Origin: Novosphingobium colocasiae
Lineage (GTDB): Bacteria; Pseudomonadota; Alphaproteobacteria; Sphingomonadales; Sphingomonadaceae
Reading direction: 5' to 3'
Length of the DNA: 50,366 nucleotides
NCBI RefSeq assembly: GCF_014652555.1
Contig: NZ_BMZA01000018.1
Location: 1 to 50,366, forward strand
Below the pieces are notes generated by a model, which had not been told where the DNA came from, ran no database searches, and worked only from the letters and a program-made list of their open reading frames with translations. Position 1 is the first letter of the stretch. The number at the start of each line of letters is the position of its first letter. Made by a program: the position numbers and the translations under genes. Of this stretch, positions 1 through 8,774 are shown one piece after another.

Positions 1-48
1 GGCAGCACCTGTCTGAGGTGTTGCACTTCGTTTGTGAACTCAGAGGGT

Positions 49-110
49 CCCGCTTCTTTTCGCGCCCGCACGGGAGAAAAGCGGGATCCCGGGGCAAGCC
101 CGGGATGACG
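49..110. repeat. Palindromic intergenic repeat (REP-like), possible terminator of the exporter operon
   Basis: Two hairpins follow each other. The outer one pairs CCCGCTT (49-55) with AAGCGGG (79-85) and continues inward past a bulge. The inner one is a perfect 8-bp stem, ATCCCGGG (86-93) with CCCGGGAT (99-106), and a 5-nt loop. The family, which resembles the common GTCATCCCGGG...CCCGGGAT intergenic repeat, is frequent in alphaproteobacteria. It lies just past the stop of the outer-membrane lipoprotein gene on the minus strand and could end that transcript. Confidence 0.6.
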
Positions 111-142
111 AAATCAATGCCACTTGCTTCAGTTCCAGATGA

Positions 143-1648
143 CTAGGGTGAGGGCGCGTTGGCAGTCGTCGGGCCGTTGCCCAGCGCCTTGTTGATCGCG
201 ACATATTGCCGGGCCAGGCGGCCGTCGCTTTGCGCCAGATCGGCCTGCGCCTGTAGCCAGGCGGCGTGCGCGCTCCCGACCTCGATCGAACTCACCGCGC
301 CCGCCCGGTTGCGGGCCAGCACCAGCGCATGGGCATCGCCGGTCGCGGCGGCGCGGGCCTTGAGGCTGGCGTTGGTCTGGCGTTCGGCGGCATAGGCGGT
401 CAGCGCGCTGTCGATTTCTCCCCAGGCCTGGAGGACGGTCTTCTGGTAACCGACAGCGGCCTCGCGCTGTTCCAGCTTGCGCAGTTCAACCACCCGCTTG
501 CGCCGCCCGCCATCGAAGATCGGCAGGCTGATCGACGGGCCGATCGCCCATGAGCGGCTGGCCCAGTCGAACAGGCTGGCCTGCCGAAAGCTTTCAAGGC
601 TGAAGCTGCCGCCGATGCGGATCGACGGATAGAGATCGGCCACCGCGACGCCCACTTGCGCGGTCGCGGCGTGAAGCCCCGCTTCGGCGGCGCGGATGTC
701 CGGACGGCGGCGGGCTAGGTCGGACGGTACGCCGAGGGCGAGGGCAGGCGGGGCCAGCTCTGCCGCCGGTCGGGGGCGGAGCAGATCGTCGAGCGCGCCG
801 GGATGCTGGCCGAGCAACAGCGTCAGCCGGTTGCGCCCCGCCGTTTCGGCAGCGATCAGCGCCGGCAACTGCGCTTCGGCCTGCTTCAGCGTGGCGCTCT
901 GCTGGTCGAGGTCGATCCCGTTCTGCGCGCCGCCCTGCATCCGGGCGCGCACGAGCGCGGTCTGATCGGTGAGCGTCGCGATCAGATCGCGGGCGAGGGC
1001 GATCCGGCGTTGCTGTTCGCGCAGCTCGAAATAGGTCTGCGCCACATCGCCCACGATGCTGATACGCGCCGCATCGAGCAGCGCTGCCTTGCCCTGCGTC
1101 TGCGCCCCGACCGCTTCGATCGAGCGGCTGACGCGGCCCCACAAGTCCGGCTCCCACCCGGCATCGAACCCGCCCTGATAGAGCGTGAAGGGATCGCTGA
1201 GGAACTTGGCCAGGGCATCGCGATTACCGCCGGCGATGGCATCGAACAGGCGGGTGGACGCGCCGTTCTCGCTTTGCCGGATGCGGGTGGCACCGGCGCT
1301 GGCGTTGACCTGCGGCAGGGCCTGAGAGGAAACTGCGCCCTGTTGCACCCGCGCCTGTGCGAAATGCAGCGCGGCCGTTTCCAGATCGGGACTGCCCGCC
1401 AAGGCGCGGGTTTCCAGCTCATCCAGCACCGGATCGCCGAAGTTGCGCCACCAGTCGGGCCTGAGGTCGGTTGCGAGGTCCGCCGGGAGCGGGGTAGCTG
1501 CGTCCCCACTGTGCCACTCCGTCCAGTCCTGCGGGGCCGCCGGGGCCGGGGCTTTGAAGTCCGGCCCGACGGTGCAGCCGGCGAGCGCAAGGGCCAGCAG
1601 CGATGCGGCCAGCCATAGTGGGGGGGAAGGCGAAGCGATGCGCGCCAT
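143..1648 (-). CDS. Outer-membrane efflux lipoprotein, NodT/RND-type (TolC-like) family
   Basis: This is the outer-membrane channel of the tripartite exporter encoded just upstream. From the chosen ATG the product is 501 residues, usual for the NodT family. It starts with a lipoprotein signal: a hydrophobic segment at residues 11-22 ending in a LAGC lipobox with Cys25 as the lipidated residue. The mature N-terminus TVGPDFKAP is typical of the family. The repeated helical TolC halves follow, including DLARRRPDIRAAEA and the barrel segment LPIFDGGRR. An in-frame ATG at 1672 overlaps the stop of the permease gene as ATGA and could be the true start, adding eight residues before the signal peptide. 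The reading frame stays open much further upstream, but there it overlaps the permease and is not coding. It is the last gene of the operon. Confidence 0.93.
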   Translation of the reverse strand: MARIASPSPPLWLAASLLALALAGCTVGPDFKAPAPAAPQDWTEWHSGDAATPLPADLATDLRPDWWRNFGDPVLDELETRALAGSPDLETAALHFAQARVQQGAVSSQALPQVNASAGATRIRQSENGASTRLFDAIAGGNRDALAKFLSDPFTLYQGGFDAGWEPDLWGRVSRSIEAVGAQTQGKAALLDAARISIVGDVAQTYFELREQQRRIALARDLIATLTDQTALVRARMQGGAQNGIDLDQQSATLKQAEAQLPALIAAETAGRNRLTLLLGQHPGALDDLLRPRPAAELAPPALALGVPSDLARRRPDIRAAEAGLHAATAQVGVAVADLYPSIRIGGSFSLESFRQASLFDWASRSWAIGPSISLPIFDGGRRKRVVELRKLEQREAAVGYQKTVLQAWGEIDSALTAYAAERQTNASLKARAAATGDAHALVLARNRAGAVSSIEVGSAHAAWLQAQADLAQSDGRLARQYVAINKALGNGPTTANAPSP

Positions 1649-1668
1649 GATGGGGGTCCCGTGGTCGA

Positions 1669-2790
1669 TCATGAAAGGCGGTGGCGGAAAAGCCAGGCGG
1701 CGAGCGGCAGGGTCACCACCATCACGCCCAGTTGCGGTACGAAGTCCCACGCCACGTCGGAAAGCCCTGCGCCTTCGAGGATCACTCGGCGGACGAGGTC
1801 CATGGCGAAGCGCAAGGGGTTGGCATAGGTCGCGATCTGGAGGAATTCGGGCATGTTGCTGACCGGGGTAATCAGCCCGGACAGCAGCATCAGCGGCATC
1901 ACCACGAAGAAGGTGTACAGCATCGCCTGCTGCATGTTCAGCGCTATGGCGGATATCGCAAGGCCGATCCCCACCGCCGAGGTCATGAAGCTGAGCATGC
2001 CGAAATAGAACAGCACCAGCGAGCCGTTGAACGGCAGATGGAACCACAAAGTGTTGATCGCCATCACCAGCGTTGATTGCATCAGCCCGACCAGGATCGA
2101 TGGCACCGCCTTGCCGATCAGGATCTGCGCCGGGGTCAGCGGGGTCACCAGCAACTGGTCGAACGTGCCCTGTTCCCGCTCGCGCGAGACCGAGAGCGCC
2201 GCCACCATCAGCACCTGGATCATCGCCAGCCCGGCGACCATGCCAGTGAGGATGTTCCACCGCGATTCGAGGTTGGGGCTGAACCACGCGCGCCGGACGA
2301 TCTCGACGCCCCCGGTCGCGCCGGAGCCCGCGTTGTCGCGGTTGAAGCCGTTCACGATCGAGGCCAGGTACGCCCCGGCCATCCCCGCCGTGGTCGAATT
2401 GCGGCCATCCAGAATGACTTGCAGCGGGGCGGGCTGCCCCGCTTCCAGCTTGGCGGCGAAATCGGGGGGGATGGTGATCGCCAGCAGCACGTCGCCGCGA
2501 TCGACCAGCGGGGCGATCTGGCTGGGACTGGCCAGCGTCGCCTCGCGCTGGAACAGCCCCGACCCGTCCAGCCGCGCCAGCAGTTCGCCCGATGCGGCGC
2601 TGCGATCGAGATCGACGACGGCATAGGGCACGTCGGCGATGTCGAAGGTGGCGGCGTAGCCGAACAGCATGGTCTGCATGATCGGCGGGGCCAGCAACAG
2701 CACGCGAGCCGAAGGGTCCTTGATGAGGGCCATCAGCTCCTTGCGGATGAGCGCGCTGATCTGGCGCCAGAAGAGACGGAATGCGGGCAT
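1669..2790 (-). CDS. ybhR: ABC-2 type exporter permease, YbhR-like
   Basis: This is one of two membrane subunits of the exporter. It has 373 residues, close to E. coli YbhR (368). A cytoplasmic N-terminus with the RKELMALIKDPSARVL segment leads into the first membrane helix. A large periplasmic domain follows (about residues 50-170), then five hydrophobic helices in the C-terminal half. The family signature SREREQGTFDQLLVTPL sits before the third helix. It starts four bases after the stop of the other permease, and its stop may overlap the start of the lipoprotein gene, so the subunits are translated together. As with YbhS and YbhR in E. coli, the two permeases probably form a heterodimer on the double ATPase. 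The substrate cannot be read from sequence; E. coli YbhFSR is linked to drug and cation efflux. Confidence 0.9.
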   Translation of the reverse strand: MPAFRLFWRQISALIRKELMALIKDPSARVLLLAPPIMQTMLFGYAATFDIADVPYAVVDLDRSAASGELLARLDGSGLFQREATLASPSQIAPLVDRGDVLLAITIPPDFAAKLEAGQPAPLQVILDGRNSTTAGMAGAYLASIVNGFNRDNAGSGATGGVEIVRRAWFSPNLESRWNILTGMVAGLAMIQVLMVAALSVSREREQGTFDQLLVTPLTPAQILIGKAVPSILVGLMQSTLVMAINTLWFHLPFNGSLVLFYFGMLSFMTSAVGIGLAISAIALNMQQAMLYTFFVVMPLMLLSGLITPVSNMPEFLQIATYANPLRFAMDLVRRVILEGAGLSDVAWDFVPQLGVMVVTLPLAAWLFRHRLS

Positions 2791-2794
2791 CGCG

Positions 2795-3922
2795 TCAGTC
2801 CAGCCGTTTGGCGAGGGTGCGCGTGGTGGCGATGCCCAGCACCGCGCCGTAAGCGATCAGGATCAGGCTGTCGCGCGCCAGCATAGTCCAGTTGTTGCCG
2901 CCCAGGAACAGCGTCTTGAGCAAGGGCATGAAGTGGGTGGCCGGCACCAGTTGGCTGACGATCCACACCGGCCAGGGCAGGTTGCGCAGATCGAACACGA
3001 AGCCGGACAGCATGGTCGCGGGCATGAACGAGGCGAGCAGTGAAATCTGGCTCGCCTCGAACTGGTTGCGCACCTTGCCCGAGATGAACAGTCCCAGCAG
3101 CAGCGAGACCGCAAGGTATAGCATCGCCGCGAGAAAGATGACGATCAGCGAGCCCCGGATCGGGACATGGAACAGGAACCGCGCCGCCGCGAGGCAGGTG
3201 ACGATATCGATCGCGCCGATCACGAGATAGGGCAGCAGCTTGGCGATGAGGATTTCGTGCGGGCGCACCGGCGTCACGAACAGCGATTCCAGCGTCCCGC
3301 GTTCCCACTCGCGCGCGATCAGCAGCGACGTCAGCAGCGCCCCGATGAGGGTGATGACGATGACCAGCAGGCCGGGCACGAGGTACCAGGTGCTGTCGCT
3401 CGCCTCGTTGAACCAGATGCGCTGGATCACCGTGGCCCCGCCGCGACCGGTGCCGGGCGCGCGGTCGGCGCGGTGCTGCATGGCGGTGCCGATGGCCCCG
3501 GCGATGTAGCCTTCCAGCGCATTGGCGGTGGTGGTGTCCGATCCGTTGAGGATGACCTGCACCGCCGCGCTGCCGGCACCGGCGCGGCGGCTGAAATCGG
3601 AGGGGACGCGCACGATCGCCACCGCCTCATGCTCGCGCACCAGCCGTTCGGCATCGGCCATGGCATCGACGTGGATCGCGTCGATGTAGGGCGAGCCGTC
3701 GAGGCCGCTGGTCACTTCGCGGGCCATTTGCGAGCGGTCCTCCAGCACCACCGCGACCGGCGCATTGCGGACATCGAAAGACAGGCCATAACCGAACAGC
3801 AGGTTAAGCACGATCGGCAGCAGCAGGCCGACCATCAGGTTGCTGCGATCGCGCAGCATCTGGCGGGTTTCCTTGCGGATCAGCGCGGTCAGCCGGCGCG
3901 TGGTATCGGCCCCGGCCATCAT
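2795..3922 (-). CDS. ybhS: ABC-2 type exporter permease, YbhS-like
   Basis: This is the second ABC-2 membrane subunit, 375 residues (E. coli YbhS has 377). It begins with RKETRQMLRDRSNLMVGLLLP, where a charged amphipathic helix leads into the first membrane span. A periplasmic domain (about 55-170) follows, then five membrane helices, with the family motif AREWERGTLESLFVTPV before the third. Its ATG overlaps the TGA of the ATPase gene in the arrangement ATGA; a second ATG comes directly after the first. The two permeases are clearly paralogous in layout but not near-identical. Position between the ATPase and YbhR matches the ybhFSR order of enterobacteria. Confidence 0.9.
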   Translation of the reverse strand: MMAGADTTRRLTALIRKETRQMLRDRSNLMVGLLLPIVLNLLFGYGLSFDVRNAPVAVVLEDRSQMAREVTSGLDGSPYIDAIHVDAMADAERLVREHEAVAIVRVPSDFSRRAGAGSAAVQVILNGSDTTTANALEGYIAGAIGTAMQHRADRAPGTGRGGATVIQRIWFNEASDSTWYLVPGLLVIVITLIGALLTSLLIAREWERGTLESLFVTPVRPHEILIAKLLPYLVIGAIDIVTCLAAARFLFHVPIRGSLIVIFLAAMLYLAVSLLLGLFISGKVRNQFEASQISLLASFMPATMLSGFVFDLRNLPWPVWIVSQLVPATHFMPLLKTLFLGGNNWTMLARDSLILIAYGAVLGIATTRTLAKRLD

Positions 3923-5691
3923 GCCGCCGCCTGGCCCTGCGCTTCGGCCGCCCGCGCCTGTTCGACGATGGCGATGAAAGCCTGGTTCATGTCGATATCG
4001 CCGCCGCCGCCTGCCGCGTCGCGCACTTCGCGCGGGGTGCCGACGATCAGCATTCTGCCGGCATCCTGGATCGCGATGCGATCGCAGTATTCGGCTTCTT
4101 CCATGAAGTGGGTGGTGACGATCACGGTAACCCCGGCGCGCGCCAGCGATGTGATCGATCGCCAGAAGGCGCGGCGGGCCAGCGGGTCGATGCCGCTGGT
4201 CGGTTCATCCAGGAACAGGATCGGCGGGCTGTGGATCAGCCCCGCCGCCATTGCCAGCCGTTGCTTGTAGCCCAGCGGCAGGGTGCGCGCGAGCAGCCCC
4301 GGCTCCAGTTCGAACTGGGCCATCACCGCGCGCACCCGGCGGCGGGTCTCCAGGAAGCCGAGGCCATAGGCACCGGCGAAGAATTCGAGGTTCTCGCGCA
4401 CGGTCAGGTTCTCGTAGAGCGCGAACTTCTGGGCGACATAGCCGATCGCGCTGCGGGCGCGGGCGCGGCCGGTGCGCAAGTTGTGCCCGGCCACTTCCAG
4501 CGTGCCGCTGGTGGCGGGCAGCAGGCCGCACAGCATCCGGAACGTGGTGGTCTTGCCCGCGCCGTTGGGGCCGAGCAGGCCGAATATCTCGCCGCGCCGG
4601 ACATCGAACGAGGTGCTGGCGACGGCGGTGAAATCGCCGAAGCGGCGCACCAGATCGCGCACGCGGATCTCGGGCGCATCATCGGTCTGGCCCGAATTTC
4701 CGGTGGGGGCGAGCGCCTCGGCCTCGACCGGAGCAGGGTGGGGCGTGCGCTGGTCCTGGCGCAGCAGCAGCATGAAGGCATCTTCCAGCGCCTCGGACCG
4801 GGGGTGCCACGCAGCATCCCCCAGCAGTGCGCCCAATTCGGCTTCCGGCGCTTCGGGCTGGCGCACGAACCAGACATCGCCCCCGCGCGGCACGGCATCG
4901 ATGATCCGCTCGGGCGCATCAATCAGCCGCGCCTGCAGGAACCGGGCCGGGGTTCCCGGCGGCGGGGTGGCGGTATAGGTCAGCCCTTGCGCCTGGCGGG
5001 TCAGTTCGGCCGGCGTGCCCTGCGCCAGCACCCGCCCGCCGTTCAGCACGAAAACGTCATCACAGCGCTCCGCCTCGTCCATGTAGGCGGTGGAGACAAT
5101 GACCGAGAGATTGTCGTGCGCGATCAGGTCGGCCAGGATCGCCCACAGATCGCGGCGCGAGATCGGGTCCACCCCCACGCTCGGCTCGTCCAGCAGCAGC
5201 AGATCGGGCGATCGCACCAGCGTGCAGGCCAGGCCCAGCTTCTGCTTCATCCCGCCCGAAAGCTTGCCTGCCGGTCGCGCCGTGAATCGCGCCATGTCGG
5301 TCAGGTCCAGCATGCGCCCGATCCGGTCACGCCGCACATCCTGCGGCACGCCGTGCAGATCGGCGTAAAGATCGAGGTTTTCCTGCACCGTCAGGTCTTC
5401 GTAAAGGCCGAAGCGCTGGGGCATGTAGCTGATCCGGTCCTGGATCGCCTGGGGTTCGCGCAGGGCATCGTGGCCCAGCACCCGCACCGATCCCTCGTCC
5501 GGGCGCAGCAGGCCGGTCAGGCAGCGCATCAGCGTGGTCTTGCCCGCCCCGTCCGGCCCGACCAGCGCGGTCAGGGTGCCCGCGCGCACGGTCAGGTCCA
5601 CCGCGTCGAGCGCGCGGAAGGGCTTGCCATCCGGCCCGTCGAACAGCCGGGTCAGGCCTTCGACGATGACGGTGGCGGACGGCGATGTCAC
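3919..5691 (-). CDS. ybhF: Double ABC transporter ATPase, YbhF-like
   Basis: This cytoplasmic ATPase drives the exporter and has two nucleotide-binding domains in one 590-residue chain. Domain 1 has Walker A GPDGAGKT (45-52), a normal LSGGMKQ signature (144-150) and Walker B LLLLDE; its switch His is replaced by Ala202 (STAYMDE). Domain 2 has Walker A GPNGAGKT (374-381), a degenerate signature LPLGYKQ (471-477), Walker B ILFLDE (491-496) and an intact switch His528. The same split of defects is present in E. coli YbhF, so the protein should have one complete and one degenerate ATP site. The start is GTG, overlapping the stop of the fusion-protein gene by four bases. Confidence 0.92.
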   Translation of the reverse strand: MTSPSATVIVEGLTRLFDGPDGKPFRALDAVDLTVRAGTLTALVGPDGAGKTTLMRCLTGLLRPDEGSVRVLGHDALREPQAIQDRISYMPQRFGLYEDLTVQENLDLYADLHGVPQDVRRDRIGRMLDLTDMARFTARPAGKLSGGMKQKLGLACTLVRSPDLLLLDEPSVGVDPISRRDLWAILADLIAHDNLSVIVSTAYMDEAERCDDVFVLNGGRVLAQGTPAELTRQAQGLTYTATPPPGTPARFLQARLIDAPERIIDAVPRGGDVWFVRQPEAPEAELGALLGDAAWHPRSEALEDAFMLLLRQDQRTPHPAPVEAEALAPTGNSGQTDDAPEIRVRDLVRRFGDFTAVASTSFDVRRGEIFGLLGPNGAGKTTTFRMLCGLLPATSGTLEVAGHNLRTGRARARSAIGYVAQKFALYENLTVRENLEFFAGAYGLGFLETRRRVRAVMAQFELEPGLLARTLPLGYKQRLAMAAGLIHSPPILFLDEPTSGIDPLARRAFWRSITSLARAGVTVIVTTHFMEEAEYCDRIAIQDAGRMLIVGTPREVRDAAGGGGDIDMNQAFIAIVEQARAAEAQGQAAA

Positions 5692-6698
5692 CGGGCAGCC
5701 CCGGTCGCGAGCCGGACGGTGACCGGCTGGCCGAGGCGCAGCGCATCCTGCGGGTCCTCGACGATCACCCGCACTTCATAGACTAGGCTGGTGCGCAGGT
5801 CTTCGGTCTCCACCGACTTGGGGGTGAATTCAGCGACCGAGGCGATGTAGCCGACCCGCCCTTTGACCGGGCGATCGGGGCGGCTGTCGCTCACCACCTG
5901 CGCGCCGATGCCTTGCCGCACGCGGCCAAGGTCGGCCTCGCCGACATAGACGCGCACCCATTTGGGGTGGGTGAGGGCGATGCCATAGGCGGGGCGCTGG
6001 GGCGATGCCATGTCGCCCGGCTCGATCAGCCGGGCCCGCACCACGCCGTCGACCGGCGCGCGCAGGGTGCCTTGCGCAATGCGGTGGTTAAGCAGGCCCT
6101 GCTGGGCATCGGCGGCATCGACTTGCGCGGCGGCGGCGGCGACATCTTCCTTGCGCGCGCCGTTGCGTGCCGATCGCAGCGCCTCGCGCGCGACGCCCGC
6201 CTGTGCCGATGCGGCCTGGGCGGCGGCGCGCGCCTGATCCAGCTCGCGCTGGCTGACCCCGCGTCCGTCGGTTGCGCCGGAGATGGATTTCAGGCGGGTG
6301 AAATCGGCCCCGGCGCGGGCGGCTTCCGCCTCGGCGGCCGTCAACCGGTCCTGCGCCTGCGCGAGGTCTTCCGGGCGGGTGCCGTTGCGCAGCTTGGCGA
6401 GGTTCTGCCGGGCAACGGCGATCTGCGCGCCGGCCTGTTTCGCCTGCAGCGCCATGTCGGTGGTGTCGAGCACGGCGAGAATCTGCCCGGCCCGCACCCG
6501 ATCGCCTTCCTCGGCGCGCATTTCCAGCACCCGGCCCGAGCCTTCGAAGGCCAGCGAGACCTCGCGGATATCGACGTTGCCGTGCAGGGTCAGTTCGGTC
6601 GAGTCGGCGTCCTTGCCGCCGCCCAAGATGAACCACGCGGCCACGATCGCCACGGCCGCGACCAGCGCAATCGGCAGGATTTTCTTCATGTCAGGCAT
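5688..6698 (-). CDS. ybhG: HlyD-family membrane fusion protein, YbhG-like
   Basis: This is the periplasmic adaptor that links the ABC permeases to the outer-membrane channel. It has 336 residues. One N-terminal membrane anchor lies at about residues 6-25. A lipoyl-like half follows (LHGNVDIREVSLAFEGSGRV), then a long Ala/Gln/Arg-rich coiled-coil hairpin (about 85-200) with the family repeat RNGTRPED and its partner RNGARKED. The returning lipoyl half is APVDGVVRARLIEPGDM, followed by a beta-barrel region. The chosen ATG is preceded by AGGG at a short spacing. It is the first gene of the five-gene operon, and its upstream region carries the palindrome shared with the divergent TetR regulator. 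Confidence 0.92.
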   Translation of the reverse strand: MPDMKKILPIALVAAVAIVAAWFILGGGKDADSTELTLHGNVDIREVSLAFEGSGRVLEMRAEEGDRVRAGQILAVLDTTDMALQAKQAGAQIAVARQNLAKLRNGTRPEDLAQAQDRLTAAEAEAARAGADFTRLKSISGATDGRGVSQRELDQARAAAQAASAQAGVAREALRSARNGARKEDVAAAAAQVDAADAQQGLLNHRIAQGTLRAPVDGVVRARLIEPGDMASPQRPAYGIALTHPKWVRVYVGEADLGRVRQGIGAQVVSDSRPDRPVKGRVGYIASVAEFTPKSVETEDLRTSLVYEVRVIVEDPQDALRLGQPVTVRLATGAAR

Positions 6699-6742
6699 GT
6701 CCCTGGCAAAGGGGGAGGGCGGGGGTGGTGCTCTTGAACGGA

Positions 6743-6776
6743 CTGGACACTAAATTTAATTTAATTTAAAGTCCAG
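6743..6776. promoter_or_regulatory. Candidate CecR/TetR operator: 34-bp imperfect palindrome
   Basis: An AT-rich palindrome lies between two divergent genes in otherwise GC-rich DNA. The outer arms are CTGGAC and GTCCAG, the inner arms TAAATT and AATTTA; 14 of 17 possible pairs match. It ends four bases before the start codon of the TetR-family gene and lies 45 bases from the fusion-protein start. A repressor bound here would cover both promoters. The palindrome is read directly; assignment to this regulator is inferred from position and from the E. coli cecR-ybhGFSR arrangement. Confidence 0.65.
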
Positions 6777-6780
6777 CCCC

Positions 6781-7461
6781 ATGAACCGCAGTAGCATTAC
6801 CGAAACGACGCAGGATGGCGGCGCAGATGCCTCACCGCGCGGGAGGCGTGCGGATGGCGCGGCCACCCGACAGCGCATTCTGGAAGCGGCGGGCGAACTG
6901 ATCGGCGAACAGGGCTTTGCACAAGTGACGGGCCGGGCCATCGCCGCGCGGGCCGGGGTCGATGTCGCTTCGATCAACTATCACTTCGGCAGCCGCGATC
7001 AGCTTTATCGCATGCTCCTGGTCGAAGCGCACACACGGCTTGTCACGGTCGAGGAACTGGAGGCGATCGTCAACGCCGCCGCGCCGCCTGAAGCGCGCCT
7101 GCGCCGGCTGATCGACATGGCGGTTGCCCGTGCCATGGGCGAAGACTGGTGGATCGTGCACGTGCTGGCGCGCGAGATCATGGGCCCCACCAGCCATTTC
7201 GCGGTTCTGCGGCCGCTGATCGCCCAGAAATTCGGTATCGCCGTCAAGCTCTTCGCCGAGCTTACCGGCTATCGCCAGGGCGACCCGCAACTGGTTCTCA
7301 ATGCGATTGCCAGCGCCGCGCCATTCGGGGCGATGCTGGTGCTGCGCCGGTCGTTCGGGCAGGAATTGAGCCCGTGGGCGCAGCTTTCGCCTGCGGCGGT
7401 GGTCGATCACCTGGCGGCATACGTGCTTGCCGGGCTGCGGGCGGTATCGCGGCCGGGTTAG
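6781..7461 (+). CDS. cecR: TetR-family regulator, CecR (YbiH)-like
   Basis: This is a predicted ligand-responsive repressor of 226 residues. The N-terminal TetR helix-turn-helix is clear: ATRQRILEAAGELIGEQGF, then an alpha2-alpha3 unit ending in VDVASINYHFGSRDQL. The rest is helical and resembles the CecR C-terminal domain, with the segments REIMGPTSHFAVL and QDPQL-like GDPQLVLNAIASAAPF. In E. coli CecR (YbiH) controls the ybhGFSR exporter operon encoded with it; here the same pair is divergent. There is no obvious Shine-Dalgarno site, because the palindrome runs almost to the ATG, so the message may be leaderless or weakly translated. It converges on the ClC gene with an 11-base gap. Confidence 0.88.
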   Translation: MNRSSITETTQDGGADASPRGRRADGAATRQRILEAAGELIGEQGFAQVTGRAIAARAGVDVASINYHFGSRDQLYRMLLVEAHTRLVTVEELEAIVNAAAPPEARLRRLIDMAVARAMGEDWWIVHVLAREIMGPTSHFAVLRPLIAQKFGIAVKLFAELTGYRQGDPQLVLNAIASAAPFGAMLVLRRSFGQELSPWAQLSPAAVVDHLAAYVLAGLRAVSRPG

Positions 7462-7472
7462 GCGTCAGGTCC

Positions 7473-8774
7473 CTAGGCGTTAGCCGCCTTGCCCGCGCGA
7501 AACGGGGCGGAGAGCCCGTGGTAGAGCTTGTGCCGGCAGACGAGCGTGCTGGCCCCGTCGGCGATGATCGCGGTCAGGAACAGGGGCAGGATCATCCCCC
7601 GGCTGGCGGTGGTTTCCATCAGGATGATGACAGCGGTCAACGGCGCGCGGACCACGCCGACGAAATACCCGGTCATCCCCAGCAGGACGATGGCGGGGAA
7701 CGGATCTTGCGGGAACAGCAGGCTGAGCAGCCGCCCGAACCCGGCACCCACGGACAGCGATGGCGCGAAGATGCCGCCGGGCGCGCCGGAAATCGCCGTC
7801 GCTACCATAACCAGGAACTTGGCGGGCCCGAAATAGAGCGGCGCATCGGTCTGCCCTTCGATCATGCCGCGCGTGGTTTCGTATCCGGTGCCCCAGGTCG
7901 CGCCGCCGGATACAAGCCCGGTTACTGCCACGATCACGCCGCAGACCAGCGCGGCGCGCACCGGATGGGCGCGAAACACCTGGATGAGCGGGTGGCTACT
8001 GCCGGCAAAGCCCAGCAACATCCGGGAAAAGAGCCCGCCGAGCACGCCGCCCATAATCCCTGCCAGCGGCGCGATCAGCAGCACCGAACTGACCGGCAGC
8101 GTTTCGCGCATGACCCCGAAATAGATGTAATCCCCCGAATAGCCGAGGCTGACAAGGCCGGAGACGACGACCGCAGCCATGACCAGCATCGCCACCCGCT
8201 GTTCGAATGCCGACGCCAGTTCCTCTATCGCAAAGGCAACCCCGGCGAGTGGGGTGTTGAACGCCGCGGCGACCCCGGCCGCGCCGCCGGCGATCAGGAC
8301 GCCTGCACCGATAGGCACCCGCAGCACGCGGTGGCAGGCGACCATGATCGCCGCGCTGACCTGGACCGTGGGTCCTTCGCGGCCCACCGATGCGCCGGCC
8401 AGCAGCATGATCGCGGTCATCGCCAGCTTGGCGAGAGCGACCGGCAATGACAGCAGCCGCGTTCGCGCCAGTTCGGGGTGCGCCCCGGCCGCGATGACCT
8501 GGGGGATGCCCGAGCCGCGCGCTTCGGGCACGAACCGCCGCGTCATCCAGACCACCGCCGCGAAGGTCAGCGGGGTCAGCAGCAGCGGAGCCAGGGGCAT
8601 CCACGCCACGATGCGCGCGAACCCGCGCTGCGCTTCGTCGCCGAGCCACGCGAAGAGGATCGCGACGATGCCGAGGGCAATTGCCCCGGACAGCGTGGCC
8701 AACCGCCTGCGCGCCTGATCCAGCGATTGCGAGAAGCCGGAGCCCGGTTCCGGTCTTGTGCCCAGCAAGGCCAT
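7473..8774 (-). CDS. clcA: ClC-family chloride channel/antiporter
   Basis: This is an inner-membrane chloride transporter of 433 residues, the size of a bacterial ClC without CBS domains. The three selectivity-filter motifs are present: GSGIPQV (87-93), GREGPTVQ (131-138) and GGIFAPSLSVGAGFG. Glu133 is the external gating glutamate. FAIEELASAF carries the internal proton-path glutamate pair (184-185), so it should act as an H+/Cl- antiporter, as in E. coli ClC-ec1. The frame is open for another 77 codons upstream, but that part has no membrane character and reads like noncoding sequence, so the start is placed at MALLGTRPEP. The gene stands alone; in other bacteria such proteins help in extreme acid resistance. 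Confidence 0.92.
   Translation of the reverse strand: MALLGTRPEPGSGFSQSLDQARRRLATLSGAIALGIVAILFAWLGDEAQRGFARIVAWMPLAPLLLTPLTFAAVVWMTRRFVPEARGSGIPQVIAAGAHPELARTRLLSLPVALAKLAMTAIMLLAGASVGREGPTVQVSAAIMVACHRVLRVPIGAGVLIAGGAAGVAAAFNTPLAGVAFAIEELASAFEQRVAMLVMAAVVVSGLVSLGYSGDYIYFGVMRETLPVSSVLLIAPLAGIMGGVLGGLFSRMLLGFAGSSHPLIQVFRAHPVRAALVCGVIVAVTGLVSGGATWGTGYETTRGMIEGQTDAPLYFGPAKFLVMVATAISGAPGGIFAPSLSVGAGFGRLLSLLFPQDPFPAIVLLGMTGYFVGVVRAPLTAVIILMETTASRGMILPLFLTAIIADGASTLVCRHKLYHGLSAPFRAGKAANA

Noticed and set aside
1649..2287. N-terminal extension of the outer-membrane lipoprotein by over 200 residues
   Set aside because: The extension overlaps the permease gene, has no protein-like character, and would bury the lipoprotein signal peptide.
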